Assembly: GCF_038051995.1 (NCBI RefSeq)
Contig: NZ_CP150290.1
Location: forward strand, 2,284,001 to 2,348,000
DNA: 64,000 nucleotides
Direction of reading: 5' to 3'
Source: Paenibacillus sp. FSL H8-0537
Lineage (GTDB): Bacteria; Bacillota; Bacilli; Paenibacillales; Paenibacillaceae
Position 1 is the stretch's first letter. Each line of letters starts with the position of its first letter. A program made the position numbers and the translations under genes. Shown one piece after another: positions 30,303 to 38,847 of this stretch. The notes beneath the pieces were generated by a model. It did not search any database. It saw only the letters and a program-made list of their open reading frames with translations, and was not told where the DNA came from.

Positions 30303-31133
30303 GGGCGTGTACGCAAACCTATTTGAGCCATAAACGAATGGAAAGCAGCGTCAAAAAAGCCTTGAACATATTCGCTGTTTTCTCATAGCGAGTAGCCAAA
30401 CGACGGTAGTTTTTAATTTTGTTGAAAAAGCATTCGATGAGATGCCGTTCTTTGTACATGTCAGCATCTAACGGACGCTTTACTTTCCGATTGCGTTTGC
30501 TTGGGATCACCGGAGTAATTCCACGAACTTGCAAAAGCTCCATAATAGCATTGGTGTCGTAGGCGCGGTCCGCCAACACTTCACCTGGGCAGAAGTCTAG
30601 CTCCTGAAGAAGGCGGTAGCCCGTGATCGAATCGTGTTCTTGTCCGGGTGTCAATTCGAATCGCAGCGGATAGCCCAGCGCGTCCACCATGGCATGAATT
30701 TTGGTGGTTAGTCCTCCGCGCGAACGTCCGATGGCTTGCCGATCCTGCCCCCTTTTGCGCCCGCTCCATGTTGATGGACGCGGACGATGGTAGCATCGAC
30801 CATGACTTGCTCCCAATCTGGTTCGATAGCGACATGCTTCAGAATTTCATCCCAAATATTTGCTTTTTGTAGACGCCAGAAAAAGCTGTAGGCGGAGGAC
30901 CATGGCCCATAGTGACTGGGCAAATCTCGCCATGGCGCTCCCGTTCGAGCCACCCATAGCACCGCGTTCAGCATCTGGCGACGATCTTTGGGTGGGCGTC
31001 CTCCTTGTTTTTTTCGGGCCGGGGGCAACAGGGCGTCAAGGATATTCCATTCTTCATCCGTTAACTCGTATCTTCTTCTCATATCCCTTATTTTACTAAA
31101 TTTCTACAGATTGTACAGTTTGCGTACACGCCC
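30303..31133 (-). mobile_element. Complete IS5-family (IS427-group-like) insertion sequence, 831 bp
   Basis: The ends are perfect 16-bp inverted repeats, GGGCGTGTACGCAAAC at 30303-30318 and its complement at 31118-31133. A TA dinucleotide flanks both sides (30301-30302 and 31134-31135), fitting the TA target duplication of this group. Excision in silico restores the host frame exactly. It carries a two-frame transposase on the minus strand. The intact ends and frames suggest a recent insertion. Confidence 0.93.
30319..31082 (-). CDS. IS5-family transposase (OrfA-OrfB, frameshift-fused)
   Basis: OrfA (31082-30708) begins MRRRYELTDEEWNILDALLP and contains GRPPKDRRQMLNAVLWVART and the first catalytic Asp in VMVDATIVRVHQH. 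OrfB (ending 30319) continues GQDRQAIGRSRGGLTTKIHA, then has the second Asp in LADRAYD and the Glu in RHLIECFFNKIKNYR, giving the DDE triad. A -1 shift at AAAAGGGGG (minus strand of 30748-30756) joins OrfA to OrfB, as expected for programmed frameshifting in this group. The stop lies next to the inverted repeat. Confidence 0.9.
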
Positions 31134-31391
31134 TAGTAGTCATCAAGCACTTTCTGAAAGTCACCGGATGCTTGCTGAAAGTCAGCGTGAAGGTTTCAGA
31201 GAGCTGAATGAGAAATTGGAACGTATGGAATTAAAGCTTGAAGCAACCTTTGAGCAGACAGCCCGCATTACTGAGGTAGTAACAACAACAATCGTTGATA
31301 GGCTCGATACCCATCGGAACATGATTGCGAAGCTTGAAGAAGAGATTGAAATTTTAAAAGTCGTCACAAATAATAGGCTCACATGCAAAAG

Positions 31392-31427
31392 AAGAGGAGG
31401 GCGGCTGCCTTCCTCTTCTTTCATTGC
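31392..31427 (+). terminator. Terminator copy 2 (near-identical to the lacZ terminator)
   Basis: This is the same 36 bases as 26813-26848 with two changes (one C to T in the stem giving a G-U pair, one T to C in the tail). It lies at the end of the interrupted coiled-coil gene and just before the converging GNAT gene. Confidence 0.8.
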
Positions 31428-31435
31428 CTGATAGA

Positions 31436-31984
31436 TTATTTATTTAACTGCTCATAATCCGCTCTCGTCAATCCGAAAAAGATCAAGTCCTCAAATTCTC
31501 CCCATTTGAAAATATGCTGCTTGAATTCGCCTTCATATTTCATGCCAATCTTTTTCATGACATTGGAGGAAGAAGGGTTTTTAGCCATGGCTGCTGCCAT
31601 TATTTTATTCAACTCCAACTGCTCAAAGCCGAATTGAATAACACGCTTCGCCGCTTCTGTCGCATAGCCATGCCCCCAATAAGGCTTGCCCGACCAGTAG
31701 GAGAGCTCGCCTCGTTGATCCGGCTTGCTCAAATTCAAGCTCATACAGCCAATTAAGGCATCGTCTTTTTTGCGGGTCACTGCGAAAGGGAATCCCTCTC
31801 CATTGCTTGCTCTAATTGTATTGTTGCTAATCCAATCCTCGGCTGCCCCATCAGGATAGGGGTAAGGAATAGACAAGGTTGTGCTTGCTACTTCAATATT
31901 GCCGGCCAGTTTCTGAACTCTGCTTGCGTCGTCTAAGTTAAACGCTCTCAAAATCAATCGTTCTGTTTCTAGTGTTGGCTGCAT
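31436..31984 (-). CDS. GNAT acetyltransferase, RimJ/RimL type
   Basis: A 182-residue N-acetyltransferase. ATG 31984 is chosen for its GAGGTG site and the family-typical start MQPTLETERLILRAF; the longer frame adds 21 unlikely residues. Features include YWSGKPYWGHGYATEA (acetyl-CoA loop with the GxGxA pattern) and the C-terminal VMKKIGMKYEGEF. Relatives acetylate the N-termini of ribosomal proteins or small molecules. It is on the minus strand, converging with the accessory segment. Behind it, 32077-32102 can fold as GCTTTGCCG/CGGCAAAGC. Confidence 0.88.
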   Translation of the reverse strand: MQPTLETERLILRAFNLDDASRVQKLAGNIEVASTTLSIPYPYPDGAAEDWISNNTIRASNGEGFPFAVTRKKDDALIGCMSLNLSKPDQRGELSYWSGKPYWGHGYATEAAKRVIQFGFEQLELNKIMAAAMAKNPSSSNVMKKIGMKYEGEFKQHIFKWGEFEDLIFFGLTRADYEQLNK

Positions 31985-32253
31985 AAGGAAACACCTCGCA
32001 ATAATTGATTTTTTTTTGAAATATAGGAAAGGATATGATTTTCCCATCCTCCCTCTATATTTTGTCGCGAAACGAAGCTTTGCCGCCAGAGAACGGCAAA
32101 GCCGTTTACGCTTGTCTTATCTTATTTTATAGGCTTAAGCTTCTAAATAGCAATGTGCGAATCGTCATGGGTATAAGCAGCACATATTCTTTGAAAGCGT
32201 TCACGAAATGACTGAATGTGACCGTTTGTGAAAATAATAGATAAAGAAACCAT

Positions 32254-32341
32254 TTGACATCGCACTATTGACTGAATATAATCGATTTATAAACAAAACG
32301 TTCATAAACATTCATTTGATTGACTGGGTGATATCATAAAC
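32254..32341 (+). promoter_or_regulatory. Promoter of the fructose PTS operon with repeated operator-like motifs
   Basis: TTGACA (32254-32259), a 17-base spacer and TATAAT (32277-32282) form a consensus sigma-A promoter. Downstream are three direct repeats: TTTATAAAC (32286-32294), TTCATAAAC (32301-32309) and ATCATAAAC (32333-32341). Direct repeats across the start site fit repression by the DeoR-family protein encoded next. Confidence 0.75.
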
Positions 32342-32354
32342 GATCAAATAGGCG

Positions 32355-33143
32355 GTGAGGAACATTTTTGGCGAGGAACGCAAAAATTTAATTTTAGCTT
32401 TAGTGGAAGAACAGAAACGTGTTGACTTGCAGGCTCTATGTGAAAAATTTCAAGTATCGGAGTCGACGATTCGCCGGGATTTGCGGGAGATGGAGGAAGC
32501 CGGACTGCTTAAGCGCACGCATGGCGGAGCGATCTCCATTCGCAGCGTTAACTTTGAACCTAGCTTTTCCGAGAAGGAGATTACATCAACGCAGCAAAAG
32601 AAAGCGATTGCAGCGAAAGCGGTTCAATGGATTAGCAATGGAGATACGATTTTGCTTGACTCAGGCACGACCACTTTTTATTTGATGCAGCAATTGACAG
32701 CGTTTACGAAGCTGACGGTTGTTACCAATTCGCTTATGCTGCCGCAGGATTTGGAGCTGCCGCCAGGCATCGATGTCATTGTACTGGGCGGGGCTTACCG
32801 GCCTGGCGTATTGTCATTGGTGGGGCCGATAACTGAGCGCAGCCTCGATTTCATTAAGGTTGATAAGGCATTTATAGCGACGAACGGCATGGACTTGGAG
32901 GAAGGGCTAAGCACGCCGAACGTGGTCGAGGGAGACATCAAGCGCAAAATGATCAAGCGCGCTGACCGCATTATTTTACTCAGCGACAGCAGCAAGGTCA
33001 ATCAGGTCAGCTTCTCGCGCTTTGCTGATTGGAGCGATATTGATATATGCATTACCGATTCGGAGATGCCGGAGGATTTTGCCCGGAAGCTGGAAGAGCG
33101 AGGCGTAGAGGTGTATCGCACCTCGGAAGGAAAGGAGGCATAA
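32355..33143 (+). CDS. fruR: DeoR-family transcriptional repressor of the fructose operon
   Basis: A 262-residue DeoR-type regulator. Its N-terminal helix-turn-helix (RVDLQALCEKFQVSESTIRR then DLREMEEAGLLKRTHGG) is followed by the sugar-phosphate sensor domain (DSGTTTFYLMQQL, NGMDLEEGLSTPN). By family, it releases DNA on binding fructose 1-phosphate. The start is uncertain: GTG 32355 lies inside the GGCGGTGAGG ribosome site, while the family's usual start (M)FGEER falls on an ATT codon at 32364. It is the first gene of the operon, so it is autoregulated. It ends four bases before the fruK start. Confidence 0.9.
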   Translation: MRNIFGEERKNLILALVEEQKRVDLQALCEKFQVSESTIRRDLREMEEAGLLKRTHGGAISIRSVNFEPSFSEKEITSTQQKKAIAAKAVQWISNGDTILLDSGTTTFYLMQQLTAFTKLTVVTNSLMLPQDLELPPGIDVIVLGGAYRPGVLSLVGPITERSLDFIKVDKAFIATNGMDLEEGLSTPNVVEGDIKRKMIKRADRIILLSDSSKVNQVSFSRFADWSDIDICITDSEMPEDFARKLEERGVEVYRTSEGKEA

Positions 33144-33147
33144 CAGC

Positions 33148-34089
33148 ATGTCCAAGCAGCAAGTTATTACACTTACCTTGAATCCTTCCATGGACAAGAC
33201 GATTATGCTTCAGGAGCTGAAGGTAGGAGGGCTCAACCGTGCAGAGGACATCCGTCTTGACCCTGGCGGTAAGGGCATCAATGTGGCGCGAATCGTTCAC
33301 ACCTTCGGAGCGAGCGTCACCGCCGCTGGATTCATCGCTGGCGGCATAGGCAAACGAATTATAGGGGAGCTGGACCGTTCGGGCATTCATACTGCTTTCG
33401 TTGAAGTGCCAGGCGAGACGCGGACGAATATGAAGCTTGTGGACCAGAAGCAGCGAACGACGACCGAGGTCAATGAGCCAGGCTTTACGGTAAGTGAGAG
33501 CCAGCTTTCTGAGCTTAACCAATTGCTTGATGAGCTGCTGCCGAAAGCGTCTGTCCTTGTACTTGGGGGCAGCTTGCCGAAGGGAGCACCACCTGAGCTG
33601 TATCATCATTTTATTATAAAAGCGCGCAAGCTGGGCGTACGAACGATTCTGGATGCGGATGGCGAGGCGTTGGTCACCGGGATTAAAGCGATTCCATTTG
33701 CTGTCAAGCCTAATCAGTATGAACTGGAGCAGCTTGTACAGCGCAAGCTGGACACGAAAGAAGAAATCGTACGGGCTGGAAAACAGCTGCTTGCTCAGGG
33801 GATTACGCTCGTTATCATTTCGATGGGCGCAGATGGGGCCATCGTCATGAGCGGTGAAGAAGCCTATATGGCCAAGCCGTTCCCTATTGAGGCGCTGAGC
33901 ACAGTTGGCGCTGGCGATTCGATGGTAGCCGTGCTTGCGCAGGCGCTTTTGCAAAATAGCAGCCTTGAGGATGTAGCGAGGTGGAGTACGGCCGCAGGAA
34001 CGATAACGGCTTCCAAAGCAGGCACCCAAGTATGCGAGTTCGAGGAAATTCGCAGCCGGGCAGGAGATATTTATATTCAAGCATTGTGA
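33148..34089 (+). CDS. fruK: 1-Phosphofructokinase
   Basis: A 313-residue PfkB-family kinase that turns fructose 1-phosphate into fructose 1,6-bisphosphate. It starts VITLTLNPSMDKTI, typical of the FruK/LacC branch. It carries DPGGKGINVARI for substrate binding and the GAGDSMVA anion hole with catalytic Asp in its C-terminal part. GGAAAGGAGG lies upstream. It is directly downstream of the repressor and upstream of the transporter. Confidence 0.94.
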   Translation: MSKQQVITLTLNPSMDKTIMLQELKVGGLNRAEDIRLDPGGKGINVARIVHTFGASVTAAGFIAGGIGKRIIGELDRSGIHTAFVEVPGETRTNMKLVDQKQRTTTEVNEPGFTVSESQLSELNQLLDELLPKASVLVLGGSLPKGAPPELYHHFIIKARKLGVRTILDADGEALVTGIKAIPFAVKPNQYELEQLVQRKLDTKEEIVRAGKQLLAQGITLVIISMGADGAIVMSGEEAYMAKPFPIEALSTVGAGDSMVAVLAQALLQNSSLEDVARWSTAAGTITASKAGTQVCEFEEIRSRAGDIYIQAL

Positions 34090-34131
34090 TTATATCGAAG
34101 CGAATAGCGACATCATAAGGGAGGAATTGAC

Positions 34132-35511
34132 ATGAAGAAATTGCTGGCGGTAACTTCTTGCCCCACTGGCATTGCCCATACGTATATGGCCGCGGAATCA
34201 TTGCTTAAAATGGCAGAGGAGAAAGGCGTTCCACTGAAGGTGGAGAAGCGCGGCGCGCTTGGGGTAGAGGATGAGCTCACACCGGAGGAAATTGCCGAGG
34301 CGCATGCGATTATTTTGGCAGCGGACACCGACGTATTGGAATCGCGATTTGCAGGCAAGCCGATCATTAAGGTTGGCGTTGCCGAAGGCATCCGTAATCC
34401 AGCAGGGCTGATCGAGCAGGCGCTTGCGAAAGAAGCGGCTCAGGCTGGGGCGGCTGCACCCGTGCAGGAGCAGACGAAAAAAGAGAGCAGCTCCGTTCGA
34501 ACCGGTGCCTACAAGCACTTGATGACAGGCGTATCCAACATGCTGCCGCTCGTGGTGGCAGGCGGTATCATTATTGCCATTTCGTTTATCTTTGGCATAA
34601 CAGCATTTCAAGAGGAAGGTACGCTTCCGGCTGCATTGATGAGCATTGGTGGCGGGGCGGCATTCGCCTTAATGATTCCGATTTTGTCCGGCTTTATTGC
34701 TTTCTCTATCGCAGACCGGATTGGTCTAGCGCCCGGGCTTGTAGGCGGCATGCTGGCAAGCCAGCTGGGAGCCGGCTTCCTTGGCGGTATTATTTCAGGC
34801 TTTCTTGCCGGCTATGTGGCAAAATGGTTGCGGCATGCGATCAAGCTGCCGAAATCACTGGAAGGCATAAAGCCGATCTTGATTATTCCCGTACTGTCAA
34901 CGCTCATCGTCGGGCTGATGATGGTTTATGTTGTCGGAACGCCAGTGAAGACGCTGATGGATATTTTGACCACATGGCTGACGGGGCTGAATTCAACGAA
35001 TGCGATTTTGCTCGGCTTGCTGCTTGGGGCAATGATGGCGTTCGATATGGGCGGTCCGCTTAATAAGGCAGCGTATACATTCGCTGTAGGCTTGCTCGCA
35101 AGCCACGTCTATGGCCCGATGGCAGCGGTTATGGCAGCGGGAATGACTCCGCCGCTCGGCCTCTGGCTAGCTACCGTCATTCGCAAAAACAAATTTTCCA
35201 AAGAAGAGCGCGATGCAGGAAAGGTGGCGGGAGTCATGGGGCTGGCCTTCATTACCGAAGGAGCGATTCCATTCGCGGCTGCTGATCCGCTTCGTGTCAT
35301 TCCAGGCACAGTCCTCGGCTCAGCTGTAGCAGGAGCGCTGTCCATGGTATTTGGCGCGACGCTTCAAGCGCCGCATGGAGGGGCATTCGTACTCGCCATT
35401 CCTAATGCAGTGACCCATCTCGGCGCTTATGCCGCAGCGATTGTCATTGGTTCAGTTGTAACAGCTGTAACGGTATCCTTGCTCAAGAAAAATAAGCCGG
35501 CAGCGGCTTAA
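34132..35511 (+). CDS. fruA: Fructose PTS EIIBC component
   Basis: A 459-residue permease. Residues 1-100 are the IIB domain with the phospho-cysteine C10 in TSCPTGIAHTYMAAE. A short linker leads to the IIC membrane domain (about 120-450), with several helices and the fructose-family block AFDMGGPLNKAAY. Unlike E. coli FruA it has one IIB domain, and the IIA domain is encoded separately just downstream. It imports and phosphorylates fructose (or a related hexose) at C1, matching FruK. Confidence 0.93.
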   Translation: MKKLLAVTSCPTGIAHTYMAAESLLKMAEEKGVPLKVEKRGALGVEDELTPEEIAEAHAIILAADTDVLESRFAGKPIIKVGVAEGIRNPAGLIEQALAKEAAQAGAAAPVQEQTKKESSSVRTGAYKHLMTGVSNMLPLVVAGGIIIAISFIFGITAFQEEGTLPAALMSIGGGAAFALMIPILSGFIAFSIADRIGLAPGLVGGMLASQLGAGFLGGIISGFLAGYVAKWLRHAIKLPKSLEGIKPILIIPVLSTLIVGLMMVYVVGTPVKTLMDILTTWLTGLNSTNAILLGLLLGAMMAFDMGGPLNKAAYTFAVGLLASHVYGPMAAVMAAGMTPPLGLWLATVIRKNKFSKEERDAGKVAGVMGLAFITEGAIPFAAADPLRVIPGTVLGSAVAGALSMVFGATLQAPHGGAFVLAIPNAVTHLGAYAAAIVIGSVVTAVTVSLLKKNKPAAA

Positions 35512-35536
35512 ATCCCATCACATGGAGGTTATTACA

Positions 35537-35992
35537 ATGTCATCCCAAACCTTATTAAACATAGAAACCATTATTCTTGATTCGACTGCTGGTGATCGTC
35601 AGGCTGTTATTAAAGAGCTTGCGGAGCGTCTGCAATCGGCTGGTTATTTGAACGATGAGGCTGCTTTTCTAGCTTCGGTTGAAGCGCGTGAGCAGCATGC
35701 CTCAACAGGCATTGGCTTTGGCGTAGCGATTCCACATGGCAAATCTTCTGGTGTCATCAAGCCTGGTCTGGCATTTGCCCGTCTAGCGCAGCCGATTGAG
35801 TGGGGTTCCCTTGACGGCAAGCCGGTCACTTCGATTATTTTGCTGGCGATTCCGGAATCGGATGCGGGCAAGGAGCATTTGCGGATTTTGGCCTCGGTAT
35901 CGCGCAAGCTGATACACGAAAGCTTCCGCCAAGAGCTGCTGGATGGCCAAAGCGCCGCGGATATTTTGGAAACATTGGAAAGCGCCCTGTAA
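35537..35992 (+). CDS. PTS EIIA component, fructose/mannitol type
   Basis: A 151-residue phosphocarrier. ATG 35537 is used because GGAGG lies nine bases upstream and an earlier ATG at 35522 precedes that site. The active histidine is H67 in VAIPHGKS, and REQHASTGIGFG precedes it as usual. It takes phosphate from HPr and hands it to IIB. It lies 25 bases after EIIBC and 31 before HPr. Confidence 0.93.
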   Translation: MSSQTLLNIETIILDSTAGDRQAVIKELAERLQSAGYLNDEAAFLASVEAREQHASTGIGFGVAIPHGKSSGVIKPGLAFARLAQPIEWGSLDGKPVTSIILLAIPESDAGKEHLRILASVSRKLIHESFRQELLDGQSAADILETLESAL

Positions 35993-36023
35993 GCACAGCG
36001 AGACTAAAGGAGGAGACCGTGCG

Positions 36024-36293
36024 ATGCAAACACGTGTATTGACGATTATAAATGAAGAAGGGCTGCATTTGCGTCCGGCCCAAGTGCTGGCTAATGCAGC
36101 AGGACAATTCGCAGCCGATATTTACGTAGAGGTGGCTGGCGGTGGAGAGGCTAATGCGAAAAGCGTGCTCGGCATCATTGCGCTCGGATTGGAAAAAGGC
36201 GCTGAAGTTAAGCTGTCGGCGGATGGCGAAGACGAGGAGCAGGCTGTCGCCAAGCTTGCTGAACTATTCGAGCAAGGTTTCGGAGAGCAATGA
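36024..36293 (+). CDS. HPr-like phosphocarrier encoded inside the fructose operon
   Basis: An 89-residue HPr. The active H15 is in EEGLHLRPA, and S47 in AKSVLG matches the regulatory Ser46 of Bacillota HPr, though the surrounding loop (SVLGIIALG) differs from the usual SIMGVMSLG. AAAGGAGGAG precedes ATG 36024. Its stop overlaps the next start as ATGA, so translation is coupled. It is probably a dedicated HPr additional to a general ptsH elsewhere, by inference. Confidence 0.92.
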   Translation: MQTRVLTIINEEGLHLRPAQVLANAAGQFAADIYVEVAGGGEANAKSVLGIIALGLEKGAEVKLSADGEDEEQAVAKLAELFEQGFGEQ

Positions 36294-38044
36294 GCGAGCA
36301 GCACATTAAAGGAATTGGCGTTTCGGAAGGTATCCGCTTCGGGAAAGCCTTCATCTATGGCGCTCCTGCTGTAGAGGCGGCTTATCCCCAGCGGATTGAG
36401 CCGGAGCAGGTAGAGGCGGAGCTTGAACGTCTGGAGCAGGCGAAGCGCCAGTCGGCAGCAGAGCTGAATGCGATCATCGCCAAAACCGAGGCGAAGCTGG
36501 GGAAGGATAAAACGGCAATTATCGAGGGGCAGCTGAGCTTTCTGGATGATCCCGCCTTTTACGGCGATATTCGCGGTCAAATTAAGCGCAAGCAGGCGTC
36601 CGCTGAACAAGCTGTCCAAACCGTGATGGCCCAGCTTTCCGCGTTGTTTGAGAAGATGAACAATGCATACGTAAAGGAACGCATTCATGATGTGAAGGAT
36701 GTTGCAGATCGGCTCATGAGTCATTTGCAGCAAGTATTTTATCCAGATCTGGCAAGTATTACAGAGCCCGTTATATTAGTAGCGGAAGATTTAACGCCTT
36801 CCGTTACCGTACAGCTTGACCGCAGCATTGTGCTCGGCTTTGTGACACGGGTTGGCGGAGAAACGACGCATACTGCAATTTTGTCCCGTTCGCTGGGCAT
36901 TCCTGCGGTTGTTGGCATTGGCGCTGCTTTTGAGCAGCTGAGCCACGGTGATGAGCTAATTCTGGACGGTACGGACGGCGTTATTGTGTTAAATGCCGAT
37001 GCTGCTACCCGTTCGGATTATGAAGCAAGGCAGCAGGAGGAGCAATCGGCGGCCGGGAAGCTTGAGAAATACAGGCTGCTGCCGGCAAAGACGGAGGATG
37101 GCAAGCTGATTGAGCTCGCGGTAAACGTCGGCATGCCGGAGGAAATGCGCGAAGGGCTTGTGGACGAGGCACATGGGGTCGGCTTGTTCCGAACGGAATT
37201 TCTGTTCATGAATGCGGACCGCTTTCCGGATGAAGAAAAGCAATTTGCTGTGTATAAGCAGCTAGCCGAAGCGTGGCAAGGCAAGCCGATCGTCATCCGT
37301 ACGCTGGATATAGGTGGGGACAAGGAGCTGTCCTATTGGGATTTGCCGCATGAGGACAATCCATTTCTCGGAAATCGTGCAATACGCCTTTGCCTGAATG
37401 AGCGGGAGCTGTTCCGCACCCAACTGCGGGCGATTGTTCGTGCCAGTGCCTTCGGTACCGTTAAAATTATGTTTCCGATGATCTCCTCGATGCAGGAGTT
37501 CCGCGCTGCCAAGCAGCTGACGCTTGAAGTCATGGACGAGCTGAAGGAGCAGGGGATCACCTTTGATGAAAAACTGGAAATCGGCATTATGGCCGAGGTT
37601 CCGTCTGTTATTCAACTGGCGGACCGTTTCGCCAAAGAGGTTGACTTTTTCAGCATTGGCACAAACGATCTAGTGCAGTATACACTCGCTGTTGACCGCA
37701 TGAACGAGAAGGTCGCGCACTTATATGATTATTTCCATCCAGCGGTTATCCGTTCGATTCACAGCCTCATCCAAGCGGCGCACAAGGAAGGCAAATGGGT
37801 CGGCATGTGCGGGAAAATGGCGGGCGATCCGCTTGCAGCACCGCTGCTGCTCGGCATGGAGCTCGATGAATGGAGCATGGATGCAGGTTCTGTCGCGAAG
37901 CAAAAGTTTACACTGTCCAGACTAAATGCGCAGGATAGCGCGCAGCTGCTAAGCGACGTGCTTGACCTCGATACGGCTGAGGAAGTTCGGCAGCAGGTGA
38001 AAGCTTTTCATGCTGCTAGATTTAGCGAGCAGCAGCACAAATAG
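36290..38044 (+). CDS. Phosphoenolpyruvate-protein phosphotransferase (enzyme I)
   Basis: A 584-residue enzyme I that autophosphorylates from PEP and charges HPr. The active histidine is H194 in GGETTHTAILSRSLG. The PEP-binding half shows GLFRTEFLFM, FPMISS, MAEVPS, SIGTNDLVQY and CGKMAGDP (the CGEMAGD motif with Glu to Lys). Length is normal for PtsI. It is the last gene of the operon, so the cluster encodes every PTS step from PEP to the sugar. Confidence 0.94.
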   Translation: MSEQHIKGIGVSEGIRFGKAFIYGAPAVEAAYPQRIEPEQVEAELERLEQAKRQSAAELNAIIAKTEAKLGKDKTAIIEGQLSFLDDPAFYGDIRGQIKRKQASAEQAVQTVMAQLSALFEKMNNAYVKERIHDVKDVADRLMSHLQQVFYPDLASITEPVILVAEDLTPSVTVQLDRSIVLGFVTRVGGETTHTAILSRSLGIPAVVGIGAAFEQLSHGDELILDGTDGVIVLNADAATRSDYEARQQEEQSAAGKLEKYRLLPAKTEDGKLIELAVNVGMPEEMREGLVDEAHGVGLFRTEFLFMNADRFPDEEKQFAVYKQLAEAWQGKPIVIRTLDIGGDKELSYWDLPHEDNPFLGNRAIRLCLNERELFRTQLRAIVRASAFGTVKIMFPMISSMQEFRAAKQLTLEVMDELKEQGITFDEKLEIGIMAEVPSVIQLADRFAKEVDFFSIGTNDLVQYTLAVDRMNEKVAHLYDYFHPAVIRSIHSLIQAAHKEGKWVGMCGKMAGDPLAAPLLLGMELDEWSMDAGSVAKQKFTLSRLNAQDSAQLLSDVLDLDTAEEVRQQVKAFHAARFSEQQHK

Positions 38045-38162
38045 GAAACAATCCAGGATACAAGCAAGCAAACGGGCATCATGCTAAAGGTAAATCACAT
38101 ACTAAATAGCTGCAAGTCAAGGATTTTGTTTGCAAAAGCATAAAAGCTGTGTATACCTTTTG

Positions 38163-38210
38163 AATAAGCCACCATTATACACTTTTCGTGTAAGAAGGTG
38201 GCTTATTTTA
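38163..38210 (+). terminator. Terminator after the PTS operon
   Basis: AATAAGCCACC (38163-38173) pairs with GGTGGCTTATT (38197-38207), with an inner TACAC/GTGTA stem. T-rich DNA follows. Confidence 0.75.
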
Positions 38211-38221
38211 TTCGTTGTAGC

Positions 38222-38303
38222 TGCGAAATCATAGCCTTTGGGAAAGTCTAGCAGTCCGTTCGCATTTTCATTCGTCCCTCGCTGCCAAGAGGAATACGAT
38301 CCT
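38222..38303 (-). pseudogene. IS30-family transposase remnant
   Basis: The minus strand encodes YSSWQRGTNENANGLL and then DFPKGYDF. This is the strongly conserved block of IS30-type DDE transposases around the last catalytic residue, with a short deletion after GLL. Nothing else of the element is clear. It lies at the left edge of the second sugar cluster, which suggests a past insertion or recombination point. Confidence 0.65.
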
Positions 38304-38499
38304 TCATTTTGATCGCGTGGTAGAACCTTGTATTACACTCAGCGAATGTGGCTTAGCAAGCTTTGCTTTTTCCACGACTTGAAACAACCATATCCATCTG
38401 CGGATAAATAGAACTGGATTAAATTCTGGTAATACAAATAAATTATAAATGGCTATTGTAAAAAGAATGTTTTGAGACTATACTTTTCACATATCCAAT

Positions 38500-38659
38500 T
38501 GAAAGCGGTATCAAAATCAATTTTCTGGTATCGATTCCATAATGAACAGGGTTGGAAATTCGAGGGTGAGTCCGCATCCATCAATCGGAAATGGTGTTTC
38601 GGATTTTACGAACTCGGAGAAAACAACTAAATGTGTCTGTAAATATGGTATCGATTCCA
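38500..38659 (+). promoter_or_regulatory. Control region of sugar operon 2: cre site and two LacI-type operators
   Basis: TGAAAGCGGTATCA (38500-38513) fully fits the CcpA cre consensus. TGGTATCGATTCCA occurs identically at 38526-38539 and 38646-38659, 120 bases apart. It is a 14-bp near-palindrome centred on CG, the usual form of LacI-family operators. A LacI gene lies in the operon (41996). The remaining bases from 38045 to 38847 hold a terminator and an IS30 relic but no credible gene; the 61-codon frame at 38542 runs across the operators and looks spurious. Confidence 0.6.
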
Positions 38660-38847
38660 TATTATTGATTTCACTCGAGAAAATGACAAGTGATCTGCTT
38701 ATAAACATCTGTAAAGGTGGTGGTTAACCTCAATAGTAAGAAGCGAATTCTTCAAGCGAATGACTTAATGAAAAAGGGCCTGCATTAATGTAGCGAGTTT
38801 GGCAAACAACTGTACTCTAAACATTCATTATCGGGGGGAACAAAATC

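Larger units (their letters stand above)
30155..31431 (+). pseudogene. Coiled-coil protein gene interrupted by an IS5-family element
   Basis: Removing 30303-31133 and one TA copy restores a continuous frame: ...EGQQALA-S-SHQALSESHRML... The restored protein is about 147 residues and almost all coiled coil, with repeated glutamine-rich segments (EEGQQVLTESQQ, EGQQALA, SHQALSESHR, LAESQREGFRELNEK). The last residues, LTCKRRGGRLPSSSFIA, are translated from the terminator hairpin copy at 31392, so the natural 3' end has probably been replaced. No ribosome site of note. Similar small coil-rich proteins of unknown role occur in Bacillus and Paenibacillus. Confidence 0.75.

Noticed and set aside
30988..31431. 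147-codon frame taken as one gene starting inside the insertion sequence
   Set aside because: Its first part is IS sequence. The real product is the interrupted coiled-coil gene that starts at 30155.
38542..38727. 61-codon frame between the operators of sugar operon 2 as a leader peptide
   Set aside because: It overlaps both palindromes, has no ribosome site and a random-looking composition.
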